Source: Sipunculus nudus
Taxonomy: Eukaryota > Annelida > Sipuncula > Golfingiida > Sipunculidae
DNA: 64,000 nucleotides
Direction of reading: 5' to 3'
NCBI GenBank assembly: GCA_026874595.1
Contig: CM049306.1
Coordinates: 82,240,142-82,304,141 of the forward strand
A program made the translations under genes and the position numbers. Position 1 is the stretch's first letter; every line of letters begins with the position of its first letter. The notes below the pieces were generated by a model. The model was given only the letters and a program-made list of their open reading frames with translations. It had not been told where the DNA came from and made no database searches. This document shows positions 36,886 through 49,942 of this stretch, piece by piece.

Positions 36886-37275
36886 GGTCACGGCCACAGC
36901 ACCCATGCACTTCTTGAAAAAGCTTGTGGACACATTATAAGCAAAACCTTTTGACGTAAACCTTTCATCTCGCACATATGGCTTACCCACCCATGGATGA
37001 AGAAACCGATCGATTTTGAGGTCACGGGGTCAAAGGTCACGGCCACAGCACCCACTTCTTGAAAATGCTTGAAGATCAATTTCAAGCCAAACCGTTTGAC
37101 CAAAACCTTTCATCTCGCACTTATGCCTCACACAGCGATACACGTACAACTTATTGAGTTTGGCGTCAAAGCTCAAGCTCACACACCTCCCCACCTCATT
37201 TTAACAATTGCGTAATACACCCTATATCATTATGCTCCCATGTGAGGGGATGCTCCGCTTTGCGGTGCCCTTGTT
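36886..37275. repeat. Element with two ~149-bp tandem units
   Basis: 'ggtcacggccacagcaccca' occurs at 36886 and 37035, each followed by 'cttcttgaaaa' and 'aacctttcatctcgcac'. The tail reads 'atgctcccatgtgaggggat' and 'gctccgctttgcggtgccct', with a small stem (CCGC/GCGG). Wider copies are common in invertebrate genomes as far as I know. Confidence 0.8.
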
Positions 37276-38814
37276 AATTTTCTCATCCATACTTTTGACG
37301 CAGTGCTCGTGATAGCTCTTGCTGTCACTCTGATGTCTCGGTTGGCTCTCCTGCTTTAGAGGGGAAAATGTGCTGCCAATTCTAGCCAGGTGTGTATGAG
37401 AAATCGTTCAATCTGACAATCGAGATTTGTACCATCATAAAGAACCCGCTGTCTGTTAAGTCAACATATAACAACCACTCTTCAGCTAATCTTTGTCCTT
37501 ACAAGCTTATCCGACCTGATCATTATTTTACACATGAAGGCCAGCATAATTTCGTCCAAATTACGACAGATGTGGCTATTATATAAAGAAGACTGGCTTA
37601 ACGATTTTAATATTAAATTAAAAGATAATAAAACAACTAGCCCTGCATGGGCTTTAGTGTATTGATGTTTACTGCTAAAATGCTTCAAATGAAACGAAAT
37701 TCCATGTACCGATAGACGCGACGTAACTCAGTTACAGCTCTTATCACTAAATAAGAGGGTCAGATAGTAGTAATTAGTTATATAAGTTGCCGCGTGGTGG
37801 CAGTACCGGCACTAAGTGCGACACAGTGAGAGCTGTTTGATATCTCTGTCAGAGCAATTTCATTGACTGGGCAAGTCTATAAAACAACACACCCGTGAAA
37901 GGTTTGTTGCACAGGTCATAGGAGTAACATGCCTTAAGATAATATGTAAATTAATAAACAGCAGATAAGATAAATCTTATTTCAAGCCCTACTTGTCAGA
38001 TGTGTCATTTATAGAATCAGATTTTATTTGTTTATACTCCAGGAACAATCAAATATTTTTTGTAATGTCTGACTCTATGAGTCTGAAAATGTATTGATGT
38101 CACAAAAAATAACGATATTAGGGTCCGTTTAATCCATTTAAGTACACACTTAGAAGTCCGAAAGTACACCAAAGAAAGGTAAATCGCCATTACGCAACAA
38201 TAATTTTTATATTTTTTGTTTCGGCATTGAAAGTTGCGTTATCTTTGCTTAACCATCGACAACTGAGAAAACTTACCCGGAATTGTTTATCCTGTTCATC
38301 TACTGCTACTTAAATATAATAGGTCTGTTATAAACGGGTCATGCCCTGATTCAGAGTAACGAACTGTTTTTTATCTTGGTGAACAATCATATTTGCCGAC
38401 AGGTGGCGACAGGCCGTCGAAAATTAATTTGAAATATCTCTTGATTTATTTAGAAATAAGGAAAGTGTTCCCCTTAGAATACTCTTTGCAACATTTCTGA
38501 CAGTTCAAGCCCAAAACGTGCATATCCGAGGCGTGACCACAGAGAAGCTCCGTGATAAAAAGTCCATTACGACCATCGTGATATATAATCAAGATTTAAA
38601 ATACTTAACATAATAAACATTCATTGAATTAGCCACGTTGTTGACGCACAATAGGGAATTGTTATGACCGAATTCCGACAGATATACAAGGTAAATTACG
38701 TTTGTCCTGTTCAGATCATTTATGTGTAACAAAATAAAAAAAAAACATACTTGAACGTTATTTGACGCCACACACAAGATTAACTAATAGAAAATCATTA
38801 ACACTAAAACGGTG
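37276..38814. other. No gene recognised
   Basis: AT-rich unique sequence. Short open stretches at 37392-37688 and 38589-38777 lack domains. Confidence 0.5.
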
Positions 38815-38991
38815 AGAGAGAGATTTAGAGAGAGAATGAAAGAGAGAGATAGAGAGACAAAAGAAAGAGAGACAGAATAAGATAGAGAGACAGAATAACA
38901 TAGAGAGAGAAATAGAGAGATAAATGGATAGTGAGTAAGATAGAGAGAGAGATATAGAGAGAAAGATAGAGAGATAGAGAGAGAGTAAGCC

Positions 38992-39079
<88 letters not shown>

Positions 39080-39080
39080 C
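38815..39080. repeat. Degenerate to pure (GA)n tract
   Basis: GAGA with ATAGA and AAGA interruptions becomes pure toward the right. The long Ser/Leu-rich open frames on the minus strand are artefacts of the CT repeat. Confidence 0.96.
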
Positions 39081-39626
39081 ATAGCATCACAATGGCACAT
39101 GCCATTGCTTACATTCTTCAGATATCTCAATGGCACGCAAGCATTTATTATCGACCATTCCGGCAGGAAGTCACCACCTGGCAGTCAGTAAAGATAACCC
39201 CCACCAGAGGTCCCTCCATTACGCTTTGTCTCATCTTGGTCAGGCACTGCGCATGAACAGTTATCCATTTTTAAAATAGATCGTAATGATGTGCTTCGAT
39301 ATCAATAGAAAGAAACTGTAAGATATAACCAGACTCTCACATTAAAAAAAAAAACCTGAAATAAACTGGCTTTTTTGTACGCCGTGGTTTCCCATTATCC
39401 ATTGACCAGGGATAAGCAAACCATACAATCTGGAGGAGATGTTGTTACATTAACCACTTCCCTTTGCATATTTTTAATTCACGGGATCAGGAATAGTCTA
39501 GCAGTAACAGGTACTTTAGAGCCAATTCCTGATTACGCTCCCGAGGCAGCGGAAATCTTGCGCTTCTAAAGAAGCTACAGATTTTCGCGCTGCCTGCTTT
39601 GACCGTTTATGATGCACTTAAACACC
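39081..39626. other. No gene recognised
   Basis: Left flank of the 1.6-kb tandem duplication. An open stretch at 39375-39569 (+) has no domain. Confidence 0.5.
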
Positions 39627-41235
39627 AGGTGGTGCACATGGGCCTGTCTGCTGAAAAAAACTGCTGATGTGACGAGCAGCCAACCAAATGCAAGTCAACA
39701 AACACTCAACAGGCATCAGGCTCCGCCCAGAAACCACGTGCGGGGCAATTCTCTCTGGGCCTGTGGCCTGTTCAAACGGTCGCCAGGGCGATGAGCTGTC
39801 ACTCAAAACGAAACGAACAACATTGGCTCCGTGTATTCCTCGCTGGTAAACCGTGTTGTCTTCAGCACAGGATCTCATTTGATTGGACCAAAATACAGTG
39901 CTCCCCTATGGTGTAGAGATTCAGTATACAAGGTCATAACAAACAGCGCTTACGATATAGGTAGTTGGCCTATGGGTAGAGCGATGTGTCAAGAGCGTAA
40001 TCCATGATAGTCTTTCTTTCCCTGATCCAGTTTCGGCGGTTAGAACGGGAAATTCCAAACCCTGCAGTCTGTTTGGAAAACATTGTACTTAAGTGACCTA
40101 GTTGCAGAAGAGTTTACGGGGGATATAGGGTGGAGGGGGGGGGGGGGGATTGGTGGAGATGCGTGGATGTCGTATGACAGTTACAAGATGCCTAGTTGCG
40201 TTTACCTTTCTATATCTCAATTCTTTTCTAAACGTAATAATAATTTTTTATGAAAAAATTAAGTTATTTTTACCCATTTTGAAAATGAATTATAATTCCT
40301 GGCACAACATGTTTTGACTATAGACACATTCGTCCCGTACTTTAAAGATTTTTTGTAACGCACACACGTGCTAAAACGATATCAGTCAATCGGTTGCTGG
40401 CCTATCGTATAAACAAGTTTTGTCGTAGACAATGATTGATGTGATTGTTGTGTAGCCAGGATGATTGCTGTGTAGGTCTACAAATCAGTCAGGGTTCAAC
40501 AAAAGAATCCCAGGTAACCTTCAGTACAGAGCCGCCCGTTGATACCGATCAGTAGCTCTATTTTAATAAAATAACCCGGGACATTGGGACAGAATCCCTT
40601 GAATCAATTATTAATGGTGATCCAGGTTACCTCTAAATTTAATGGATTGTCCCTTTGGTGTTTTCCTAAAATTTCAACAAAATTTGTTCAGTACTGTTTG
40701 TCTAAGCTTGCTGATATACAGACCGAGGGTAAAGATGATACCTCTCGCCACCTGGCGTAGTTGTAATCATCTGACTCGAAATGCAAATTGTACGCAGCAT
40801 ACTCGGCAAAAATGAGGTTTTGTGGGTATAGGATATTAAAGTATGGTTAAACTATAGATCATTCGTGCAGGGCAGTCCATTTCAAAACTGTTCAGGTAAT
40901 TGTGGAGAATCATGGCAACCAAGAACTTGTAGCGGAGCGACCTCTGGTGCGTGTTTGTGTACCCAGGTTCCTTGACGTCCTTGACACAGTACTCACTGGC
41001 GTCTCAAGCGAACCTGACAATACATTCCAATAAATGATGTCTTATATCTGGCTAATCTAGGTATCCGTTTCTTGCTTCCCTACTGGATATATTAAGAAAT
41101 GCTGAGTAAGCAAAGTTAATTATGACAATTTATAACTCCATTACCAAATATTATACCTCTCATGTTAAACTGATTGCATTTACACCCCGGAACCGAGATA
41201 GCCACATAAATCCAGCTGACTTTAGTAGTAAGCCG
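39627..41235. repeat. 1.6-kb tandem segmental duplication, copy 1
   Basis: Runs from aggtggtgcacatgggcctg to ctttagtagtaagccg. The same text fills 41242-42881. Landmarks offset by 1615 at the left and 1646 at the right include 'ggcctgttcaaacggtcgcc', 'gggtagagcgatgtgtcaag', a G-run at 40134-40148 and 'gaaccgagatagccac'. The left part (39600-39880) is GC-richer and open on the minus strand in both copies, but a homopolymer difference shifts that frame's C-terminal end, so coding is not supported. Confidence 0.96.
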
Positions 41236-41241
41236 AATTGG

Positions 41242-42881
41242 AGGTGGTGCACATGGGCCTGTCTGCTGAAAAAAAAACTGCTGATGTGACGAGCAGCCAA
41301 CCAAATGCAAGTCAACAAACACTCAACAGGCATCAGGCTCCGCCCAGAAACCACGTGCGGGGCAATTCTCTCTGGGCCTGTGGCCTGTTCAAACGGTCGC
41401 CAGGGCGATGAGCTCTCACTCAAAACGAAACGAACAACATTGGCTCCGTGTATTCCTCGCTGGTAAACCGTGTTGTCTTCAGCACAGGATCTCATTTGAT
41501 TGGACCAAAATTCAGTGCTCCCCTATGGTGTAGAGATTCAGTATACAAGGTCATAACAAACAGCGCTTACGATATAGGTAGTTGGCCTATGGGTAGAGCG
41601 ATGTGTCAAGAGCGTAATCCCTGATAGTCTTTCTTTCCCTGACCCAGTTTCGGCGGTTAGAACGGGAAATTCCAAACCCTGCAGTCTGTTTGAAAAACAT
41701 TGTACTTAAGTGACCTAGTTGCAGAAGAGTTTACGGGGGATATAGGGGGGAGGGGGGGGGGGGATTGGTGGAGATGCGTGGATGTCGTATGACAGTTACA
41801 AGATGCCTAGTTGCGTTTACCTTTCTATATCTCAATCCTTTTCTAAACGTAATAATAATTTTTTTATGAAAAAATTAAGTTATTTTTACCCATTTTGAAA
41901 ATGAATTATAATTCCTGGCACAACATGTTTTGACTATAGACACATTCGTCCCGTACTTCAAAATAACTGTTGTGCATTAAAGATTTTTTGTAACGCACAC
42001 ACGTGCTACAACGATATCAGTCAATCGGTTGCTGGCCTATCGATTAAACAAGTTTTGTCGTAGACAATGATTGATGTGATTGTTGTGTAGCCAGGATGAT
42101 TGCTGTGTAGGTCTACAAATCAGTCAGGGTTCAGCAAAAGAATCCCAGGTAACCTTCAGTACAGAGCCGCCCGTTGATACCGAGCAGTAGCTCTATTTTA
42201 ATAAAATAACCCGGGACATTGGGACAGAATCCCTTGAATCTATTATTAATGGTGATCCAGGTTACCTCTAAATTTAATGGATTGTCCCTTTGGTGTTTTC
42301 CTATCCCTCTATAAAATTTCAACAAAATTTGTTCAGTACTGTTTGTCTAAGCTTGCTGATATATAGATCGAGGGTAAAGATGATACCTCTCGCCACTTGG
42401 CGTAGTTGTAATTATCTGACTCGAAATGCAAATTGTACGCAGCATACACGGCAAAATGAAGTTTTGTGGGTATAGGATATTTAAGTATAGTTAAACTTTA
42501 GATCATTCGTGCAGGGCAGTCCATTTCAAGACTGTTCAGGTAATTGTGGAGGAATTCATGGAAACCAAGAACTTGTATCGGAGCGACCTCTGGTGGGTGT
42601 TTGTGTACCCAGGTTCCTTGACGTCCTTGACACAGTACTCAGTGGCGTCTCAAGCGAACCTGACAATACATTCCAATAAATGATGTCTTATATTTGGCTA
42701 ATCTAGGTATCCGTTTCTTGCTTCCCTACTGGATATATTAAGAAATGCTGAGTAAGCAAAGTTAATTATGACAATTTATAACTCCATAACCAAATATTAT
42801 ACCTCTCATGTTAAACTGATTGCATTTACACCCCGGAACCGAGATAGCCACATAAATCCAGCTGACTTTAGTAGTAAGCCG
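41242..42881. repeat. 1.6-kb tandem segmental duplication, copy 2
   Basis: Direct copy of 39627-41235 with few substitutions, two extra A in an A-run, about 22 extra bases around 41959-41980 and about 9 extra around 42302. Six bases separate the copies. The high identity points to a recent event. Confidence 0.96.
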
Positions 42882-44907
42882 TATTCCGTGGCTCGACCCT
42901 ACTTGCATAATGTCGGCTGGCTTAAACTGACACGAAAGCCTATTCATTTGAGAATGTTACAAAGTATCCGTTTTATTTACAAGTTATCTAAATAACGTGT
43001 GACATATTGCATTCATTGTACATTTAACTCGTTTGCGATTAAATATCGAGTAGAGTTTATTCAGGTGCTTTCATAAGCCAACATTGTCATACTTAAACTA
43101 TCCCACTCTTTCCTTTCAGCGACAAGAAACAAAATATAGCAAAATTTGAACATTTGTGTCATGAATTTTTAATTGAAAATTATTTATCTTTTTGTTATAA
43201 TTCGAGCTGCACAAAATCGGCTCACTTAGGCTTAATGAAATATCGGCGGGGCCTCCTGATTAACTCGGCTGGCTCGGCGTGATCTTATAACTCGGCTGAC
43301 AGCGGTGCAAAATGGCGGCGGCGCCGGGCTTTAGTATAGCATTAGTTTAGTATTTCAGTATACCCTGGACAAAGGTGAAAAAATAAGCAGAATTCTTGAT
43401 TATTTGATGAGTATTGTTTTTTCATTTTATGAATTTAGAGTCCATGCACTTATATAAATATTTTGATTAATATCGCAAGATTCAGTAGAGCTGGACATAT
43501 GTGCCCATAAGTCGACTTAAACCGGTATCAATAGAAACAGAATGTCCATGGGCAGCATCTTCTACTACTTAAATGTTTTTTTTTTTAATTTTTCAAAAGT
43601 GGCTGTTATTTTTTTTTTTTAATCTTTGGGATTGATACAAACATTTAATATATCCTTAATTATCTAAGTGACAGCAAGCGCTGACACTGATTTTATTAGC
43701 CGAAGTTTTTCATGTTCAAGTTTTCGCCGTTCATACCTTGCTTTGGTAGCCCCAAATTAAGGATGAAATAGTATTTATAAATATTTGAACATAACCAGCA
43801 GTATTTGGTAAATTATATTGTCATGGATTCAATATATGAGGCACCTAAATCGACTTGAAGCGTTGAATCAAGAAGGAGGAGATTTATTTACAGAAAATAT
43901 GACAATGCAGTTTCTGCAGATTAAATTAGCGTCCAATGATAAATCTGTTTGTAGTATACTATTCCTTTATTACGCGGAAAATTGGTTACAGATATGTTTA
44001 ATATGCTGCCCTTGGTATCATATATTATTTGCACTTTAAGTCTTCGCTTGTCCGGGAGGCTTCTTTGTTTTGTAAGAACACTCTCTTATGAGTTCTTGTT
44101 TTGCTAATAAAAATGAAAGTGAAGAAATATTAAGCCCCGGGCAATTTGGGTCCCATATTTCCATTGCCTCACTTGTACTTTACAAAGTGTCGCGTCTGTT
44201 CTCATCCACTGCGCTAATGAGGACCAGCTCATGTCTAGAACCCACTGTTTTGTAAACAATGCGTAATTGTCTACGCAGGAATTGTTCAAATAAGCGATAA
44301 TTGTATTTACCTCAAAACAGGGAAACCCTATCTGTCCTCAATTCTACTTTATATCAGTAATGAATTCATACGAGTCGGCTCTGCTTGCTGAATAAATGAT
44401 CCATTCTTCTCTATCTTATTGCAGCACCTGTTTTCTGCAGAGTGAAAGGGTTGACAGCAGAGCGTATTAATTCTGTGTTGTTTTACAAAACGCAGGTGTT
44501 GATCCTCAAAATTACATTTCTATTTTTGTTTCTTGTAATAAATGTATTAGAATAAATTGAACCGCGACTGAACAATAATGAAAGATAATTAACATATAAC
44601 CCTTTCTTGTTTTGGGAGAGCTAGGTCAGCTAGATCGGACTTTGTGCGGGACGAATTTCATATTGGTTAATTACGAACCCGGCCAAGTTTTCTATGGGTG
44701 AAGTTGTGCATGTACTGGAGTAGTTTTGACAGAAAGAAATGCGAAAGCCCCTTCGCGAATCATTGTCTAATTTCTCAGAATTTATGTGGAAATATGGAAA
44801 AGCAGACCCACAGAAGACAAACTTGTTAATATGTACATACTTTCTCAATATTAAGGTTATGCTCGATAAGTTTTCTTTTGGAGATTTGTTGGACACCCTG
44901 CAGTTAA
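42882..44907. other. No gene proven; one GC-rich promoter-like spot
   Basis: 43250-43330 is GC-rich with an AAAATGGCGGCGGC string (separate entry). Open stretches at 43818-44039 (+), 44104-44289 (-) and 44630-44917 (-) match nothing I know. Confidence 0.45.
43255..43350 (+). promoter_or_regulatory. Possible GC-rich promoter/first-exon spot with a YY1-type word
   Basis: Two 'aactcggctg' repeats precede CAAAATGGCGGC at 43308-43319, which matches the known YY1 consensus (AANATGGCGGC) often found at start codons of broadly expressed animal genes. The ATG at 43312 opens only 12 codons to a TAG at 43350, so a functional start would need a splice within it. No TATA box or downstream exon could be shown. 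Confidence 0.2.
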
Positions 44908-45358
44908 AGAGGCCCAATCACCTATCTGACCTTTATAAACTAAAGATAACCTAATGGAGCTTTTATAAGAATAGGCCAGAAAACTTGGATATCACCGTAC
45001 ACAGGCTGCATGCTTGTTTTGTTTATATCATCGTGTTTAATGTAGGGGACCGCCAAAAGTTCAACAAGAATTTCTGGCAGGGAGTCAGATTAGCCAGAGC
45101 TTTGCAAATGACGTTTTGCAAAAAGTGACCTTTCTACCTCGGCATATATACAACCTGCCACCTTAGGTTACATATTTTCCCCATTTGTCAACATTGCTGT
45201 GTTTACAAGCATGTTGTTGATAAACAAGTCCGTACATCCTTCACGAAGGCCTTATAAGAACTTTTCACAACCAAAATTACCCTTCGATCATTAATATATA
45301 CATAGAGGAAGCCAGAAATCACATAAATTCTTTTCCAAAGGGAGGTGATTGGGCACCT
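44908..45358 (+). mobile_element. Family B MITE, intact copy with TTAA target duplication
   Basis: TTAA at 44904-44907 and again at 45359-45362 flank the element. The inverted ends are AGAGGCCCAATCACCT and AGGTGATTGGGCACCT (14 of 16 positions pair). TTAA duplication is the hallmark of piggyBac-type transposition, so a piggyBac-mobilised non-autonomous element is the natural reading. At 451 bp it has no coding capacity. Relatives lie at 21503-21887, 4268-4612 (inverted) and 51844-52095. Confidence 0.9.
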
Positions 45359-45362
45359 TTAA

Positions 45363-45683
45363 ACAATAAAAGCTTGACTTTTGCTTTGAACACAGTCAAA
45401 CAAAAGGAACAACAGTTTGCTAAAAGGAACGCTGTAGTATTCTCTTTTTTTAATCTCTTTTAATAAAAAGATTCGTATTGAATCGTACATAATCTTGAAG
45501 TTACTCTTCATTACTGGAGGAATAAAAAAATATCAATCAATCATACGATTAGTATTTTACTCGGACCCTGACGGTCCCAGTTCGGTTCCAGTTGATTCGG
45601 ACTCGAAGAAGGTGGACTTCGACTGTAACCTCAAGACTCGGACTTGAACTCGAATTCCCTGGACTCGGACTCGACGTGGTGGG

Positions 45684-45687
<4 letters not shown>
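45363..45687. other. No gene recognised
   Basis: Includes a short 'ggactcgga' subrepeat near 45595-45675. Confidence 0.5.

Positions 45688-45757
<70 letters not shown>
45688..45757. repeat. (TA)n microsatellite
   Basis: About 34 uninterrupted TA units. Confidence 0.98.
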
Positions 45758-45759
<2 letters not shown>

Positions 45760-45791
45760 ACATAAAGAGAGTAAGTGTGACAGACAGACAG

Positions 45792-45794
<3 letters not shown>

Positions 45795-45850
<56 letters not shown>

Positions 45851-45866
45851 TAGAGAGAGATACAAC
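45795..45866. repeat. (GA)n microsatellite
   Basis: Long GA tract a few tens of bases after the TA tract. Confidence 0.97.
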
Positions 45867-47307
45867 ATATTAGCACATATCACATCTCCAGCATGTCGCC
45901 ATCATTTATTTGGTTGATTAGTTGGTTGGTTTGCTTGATTAGTTGGTTGGTTTGCTTGTCGGTCTATTAATTTGCGAAGGAAATATTCATTGTGCTTTGC
46001 AGTAATATATATGTGTTTAATTAAAAATGTTTTTCCTTTAATGGTTCTCTCTTAATATCGAGATTTTTTTATCCGTGATCGAGGGTGAGAGTGATTCACT
46101 GGTATTAAACCTTTCTTCTGCACGGACAGAGCTGTCCTCTGATGCGAGCTGTTAAACCATGACACACATTTTTATAGTGTTATATTAATTCGTATATTTC
46201 ATTTGCTTATTGAAACACACTATAGGATCATGGCGGAGGAATATTTGCGGTCTCCGACTGCTAAAACTTTGGAACCTTCCCCTATAGCAGACACCATGAA
46301 ACCAATAAAACCTGTAATAAAAATAGAAATCGAGCACAATGGAATGTATAAATGGCAACCGTAAAGTGACATTTGTTTAGTTTTGTTCGGATTCCCAAAA
46401 GGTGTGCATGGTTGCATGGAGGTAAAAAAAGATTCCACCCCCGGACGGCTAATTGTATTGTGTTATATAAAACACGGATTCTTCGGAAATAAATCTGTAT
46501 TTGTATTCCGGTGGCACGCTCAAGCGTAGGCAGACAGCCTTTGATGTGACATAAAAATGAAATGCAAGAGAAACGGAGCGTGCAGTGTGAAACCATAGCA
46601 ACTGCGAACTGCTCTACGTCAGGCATAAAATGATTACGTTAAAATTTATAGCTGCGTATTGTCACACAAACTTAAACCGTATGTGTGCGTGTCTGTGTAT
46701 TTTCAGATGACGTAGGCGTGACAAATTTGATCACTTATATGTTAAAAAATTTCTGGACTTTCACACTGGTACGCCCATGTGTGTCTAATTGCCTAGGTAC
46801 GCCCACTTGCCTCAAGTTTACAGATATATACCGCATTCAAAGGCGATTTTCATGGTTAAAAAAATAAACGATTATATTGATGACAAATATTGTTTTTACC
46901 ACGCATTTATCTTCCTTTCAATCCATTGTAATTCCGCGATGTAGAAAGCCGAAACTCCTATGGGTTCCTGACAGATGATTGGGAATGTAAGAGCTATATT
47001 AGGGTTGGATACCAATCAATAATAATATAATTGTTAATGCAGACACGTATTTATTTAAAGCCAATCAGGGAGCGATCCCACGCACAACCCTCGGTCATCG
47101 CAAATATTCACACGATCTTGTTTAGTCAAGAAAGTGATGCAGCAGAGAAAATGTATTTTTTATCCAACTGACTATAGGTTACGAACCAAGTTCTTAATTG
47201 TTGATCGACTTAACGACAGGTAAATAACAACTAACGACTTTAAAACGAATAACTTATTGGGAGTTCTAATTTCCCTCCACTCAAGTCATGACTTCAATCA
47301 ACGGCTG
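45867..47307. other. No gene recognised
   Basis: A 114-codon minus frame at 46282-46626 has no domain, and a short 'tagttggttggtttgcttg' duplication lies near 45915-45960. Confidence 0.5.
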
Positions 47308-47622
47308 CTTGTTACTTCGGCCAGGAGTTTCTGTGTGCATTTCTATTCGTGTGTGTGTGTGTTTGTTCACAGCATAACTCAAGCAACCAGGAACGAATTT
47401 CATGATATTTTCATGGCATTTCGGGAAAAGACAAATGAACTGCGAACGATTTCGGTATGGATCCAGCACATAATCCGGATTTAGGAACGTAATGAAATAA
47501 TATTGACAAATTTAGAGTCACGTGAGAATATAGACCGAATAAGTAAATGCAGACACGTATTTGGGAGGATCCCACAATAGGGCCATACACAGACTTGCAT
47601 TGCTTAGGGTGCAGATTTCTAG
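47308..47622 (+). repeat. Dispersed repeat family C, copy 2
   Basis: Shares in order 'tattcgtgtgtgtgtgtgttt', 'gaacgaatttcatgatattttca', 'tggatccagcacataatccgg', 'gaataagtaaat' and 'gcagatttctag' with the copies at 56884-57205 (+) and 49655-49942 (-). Confidence 0.82.
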
Positions 47623-49654
47623 TCTTGTCATGTTTTCATTTTATAATAGCTATGTCATCCAGATCTAGAATTCTCACGGGTGTTGATTTCATGATTCACG
47701 CTCCACTGACGGCTGCATTCTCTGTATTCATGAGGTCACGAAGGTCATCTAGGTTTACCCGTACCTAGAACAACCATCTGCCAGAAGTCGCTTCTGCACA
47801 AACCAAACCTCTGACAGTTGGGGATTGTGGGTTAATTATCAAAATAAAAAATTGTCACAATTAAAGCAAAACCCTTTGTTTACATTGTAAAATTAGAGGG
47901 ACAGTATACAGTGGTAGGGACAGGAGGAATGGCACCTCTTTTAAAAGCTCTCTTCTTTAAATCTCGAAATCGGAAAACTTTGTGTATGACAAAAAGGACA
48001 AACGCCTCCCTCCCAGAACATCATAAGTTTCATCATTCGGACCAAATATTTATTCATGAAATATTCATGTTGGTTATGCGAAAGTGATTTTCTGCTTTGT
48101 TTTTCATTAATATATTTTTCAAAAGTTTAGAATCATTTAAATCACCACCATTTACAAATATGAAACAACATGATAAACTTTATAACGAGTCATTGATACC
48201 AATAAAGCATCCAATCAATAATTTTTTTTTTCAATAAATGGATGCATATTTGAAAGACTCTTGGAAAAATAGGAACCTATTAATAACTGACAGAATTATC
48301 TAGAAATTGAAATGTTAGAAATTTACATGTTTTATTTCCCTAAAATGTGTGCGTGTGTGTGGGTGGGGTGGGGGTGGGGGATGAGCGGCAAAATACATTT
48401 TGCACACCCCATCCCAAAAAAAGTGGGGGGGACATATTAACCTGTCACCCATTGAACAGACCTATTCTTATGATAAAAGATATTAAAAAAAGATACTACA
48501 CGATAAAAAAAACTCTTTCTATACCTTGTTCTTTTAACTACTGAAATGCCATTTTTGCTTCATAATTTGAACAAACAGTGGTATGTTATCAATGTTGTTG
48601 CGTAAACGTCGGATTAAAGACGGGGGAGGGGGTGAGAGATATAGCTGTGACGAACTTACTGTGATTAAGTATTTACTTTTTGAATATCATATAAAATTAT
48701 GCATTTTATAGGTGTTTTGTACTTCTTTAGTTTTAACGTTGTTTTATAGAATTTACAATGTGTTTGGTATATTTAAGTAATGATGATTTGGGACAATGTT
48801 ATTTCCTTTGCACGTTTATCACATCTTATCTTTGCATCTTATAACTGTGGTTACTCCTGTATATCGTGTTATCGGGATAAGTGTTTCCATAGGGGGTAAT
48901 CAGCCATGCAAGACCACATGTGAAATGAAACCACTTTCGGCCAATCCTGCGGCTGGTCATATTACACAGGTTCCACTTAACTTTACTATTCGTAATATAT
49001 GGAACATCGAAAAGGTTACATCTTTCAACATCGGCAGTTTTGACCCTCTATCATAGGAGAGCCTGCAGACCTGTCAGAGTGGCAGAGCTTGTAATATCGA
49101 AATTCGCACTAAATCTCGACGATGAAACTAATATTTGTTTTCGTTTTTGACAACGTTTTTACCATTGTCGTTTTCTTTTCCGTATCATGTAATGTCCACT
49201 TTGTCTTGGGATTACGGCAAAGCTTTAAGGTAGGATATTTTTACACATTGTAAATAGTATTCGGCTCGATATACCGTAAACCATAATTACTTTATTGATA
49301 TTTGTAAATGGTCAGTAGGACTTTTTATGGACAGAAACCTTGATGGCTGTAATATTTAGGAATAAACTAATATTTTTACTTTTTGGAACATACCCATACA
49401 TGTGCTTTCTTGCCACCGATGGACATTAAACGAGCTAAGTTGCCAAAAAATTAATACGTCGTGGATCAGTGAATATTTTAGATTGACTTAGTGTATGGGT
49501 GATGCCGATACCGTCCTCCTTATCGCAACTAGTTATTTTTTTTATAATATAATATTTGATGGTGTCTGACAAAATATGGGGCTGGGTTCCAACGAAGCCA
49601 CGATTTAGCACCAAACTCGTTCACTGGATAGCGCACCATTGCATTAAAAACAAA
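47623..49654. other. No gene recognised
   Basis: An open stretch at 48796-49056 (+) contains QVPLNFTIRN (see findings). A G-rich spot lies at 48358-48380. Confidence 0.5.
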
Positions 49655-49942
49655 AAATCTGCATTCGAATGAATTCAAGCCTGGGCCATGTGGTTGCAAT
49701 CACTTATTTGGCCTATATTACCAGGTTCATACATGTTTTAATATTCCTTGATGACGTTCCTGGAACCGTATTATGTGCCGGATCCACATCGAACCTGATA
49801 GATCTTCCTTGACCCTTGCCCTGAAAATGTCATATGTTTCTGTTCATGATTGCTTGTGTCATGTTGTGAACAAACACACACACACACAAGTACACACACG
49901 AACGGAGATAAACGCACATCCTCGTTGCGGAGGCAATAAACA
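49655..49942 (-). repeat. Dispersed repeat family C, copy 3 (inverted)
   Basis: Reverse complement of the family: 'aaatctgcattc' at the left, 'gtgccggatccaca' in the middle, a CA-rich tract, 'cgaacggagataaacgca' and 'gcggaggcaataa' at the right end. Confidence 0.82.

Noticed and set aside
38758-39136. Ser/Leu-rich frames of over 100 codons
   Set aside because: Translations of a CT/GA microsatellite in two frames.
39960-40015. tRNA-like A box (gggtagagcgatgtgtc)
   Set aside because: No B box at a proper distance and no cloverleaf, so not called as a tRNA or SINE.
39618-41495. 86- and 111-codon minus-strand frames shared by the 1.6-kb duplicates
   Set aside because: The copies are too similar to show selection, and an A-run length difference changes the C-terminal part. 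No domain is recognised.
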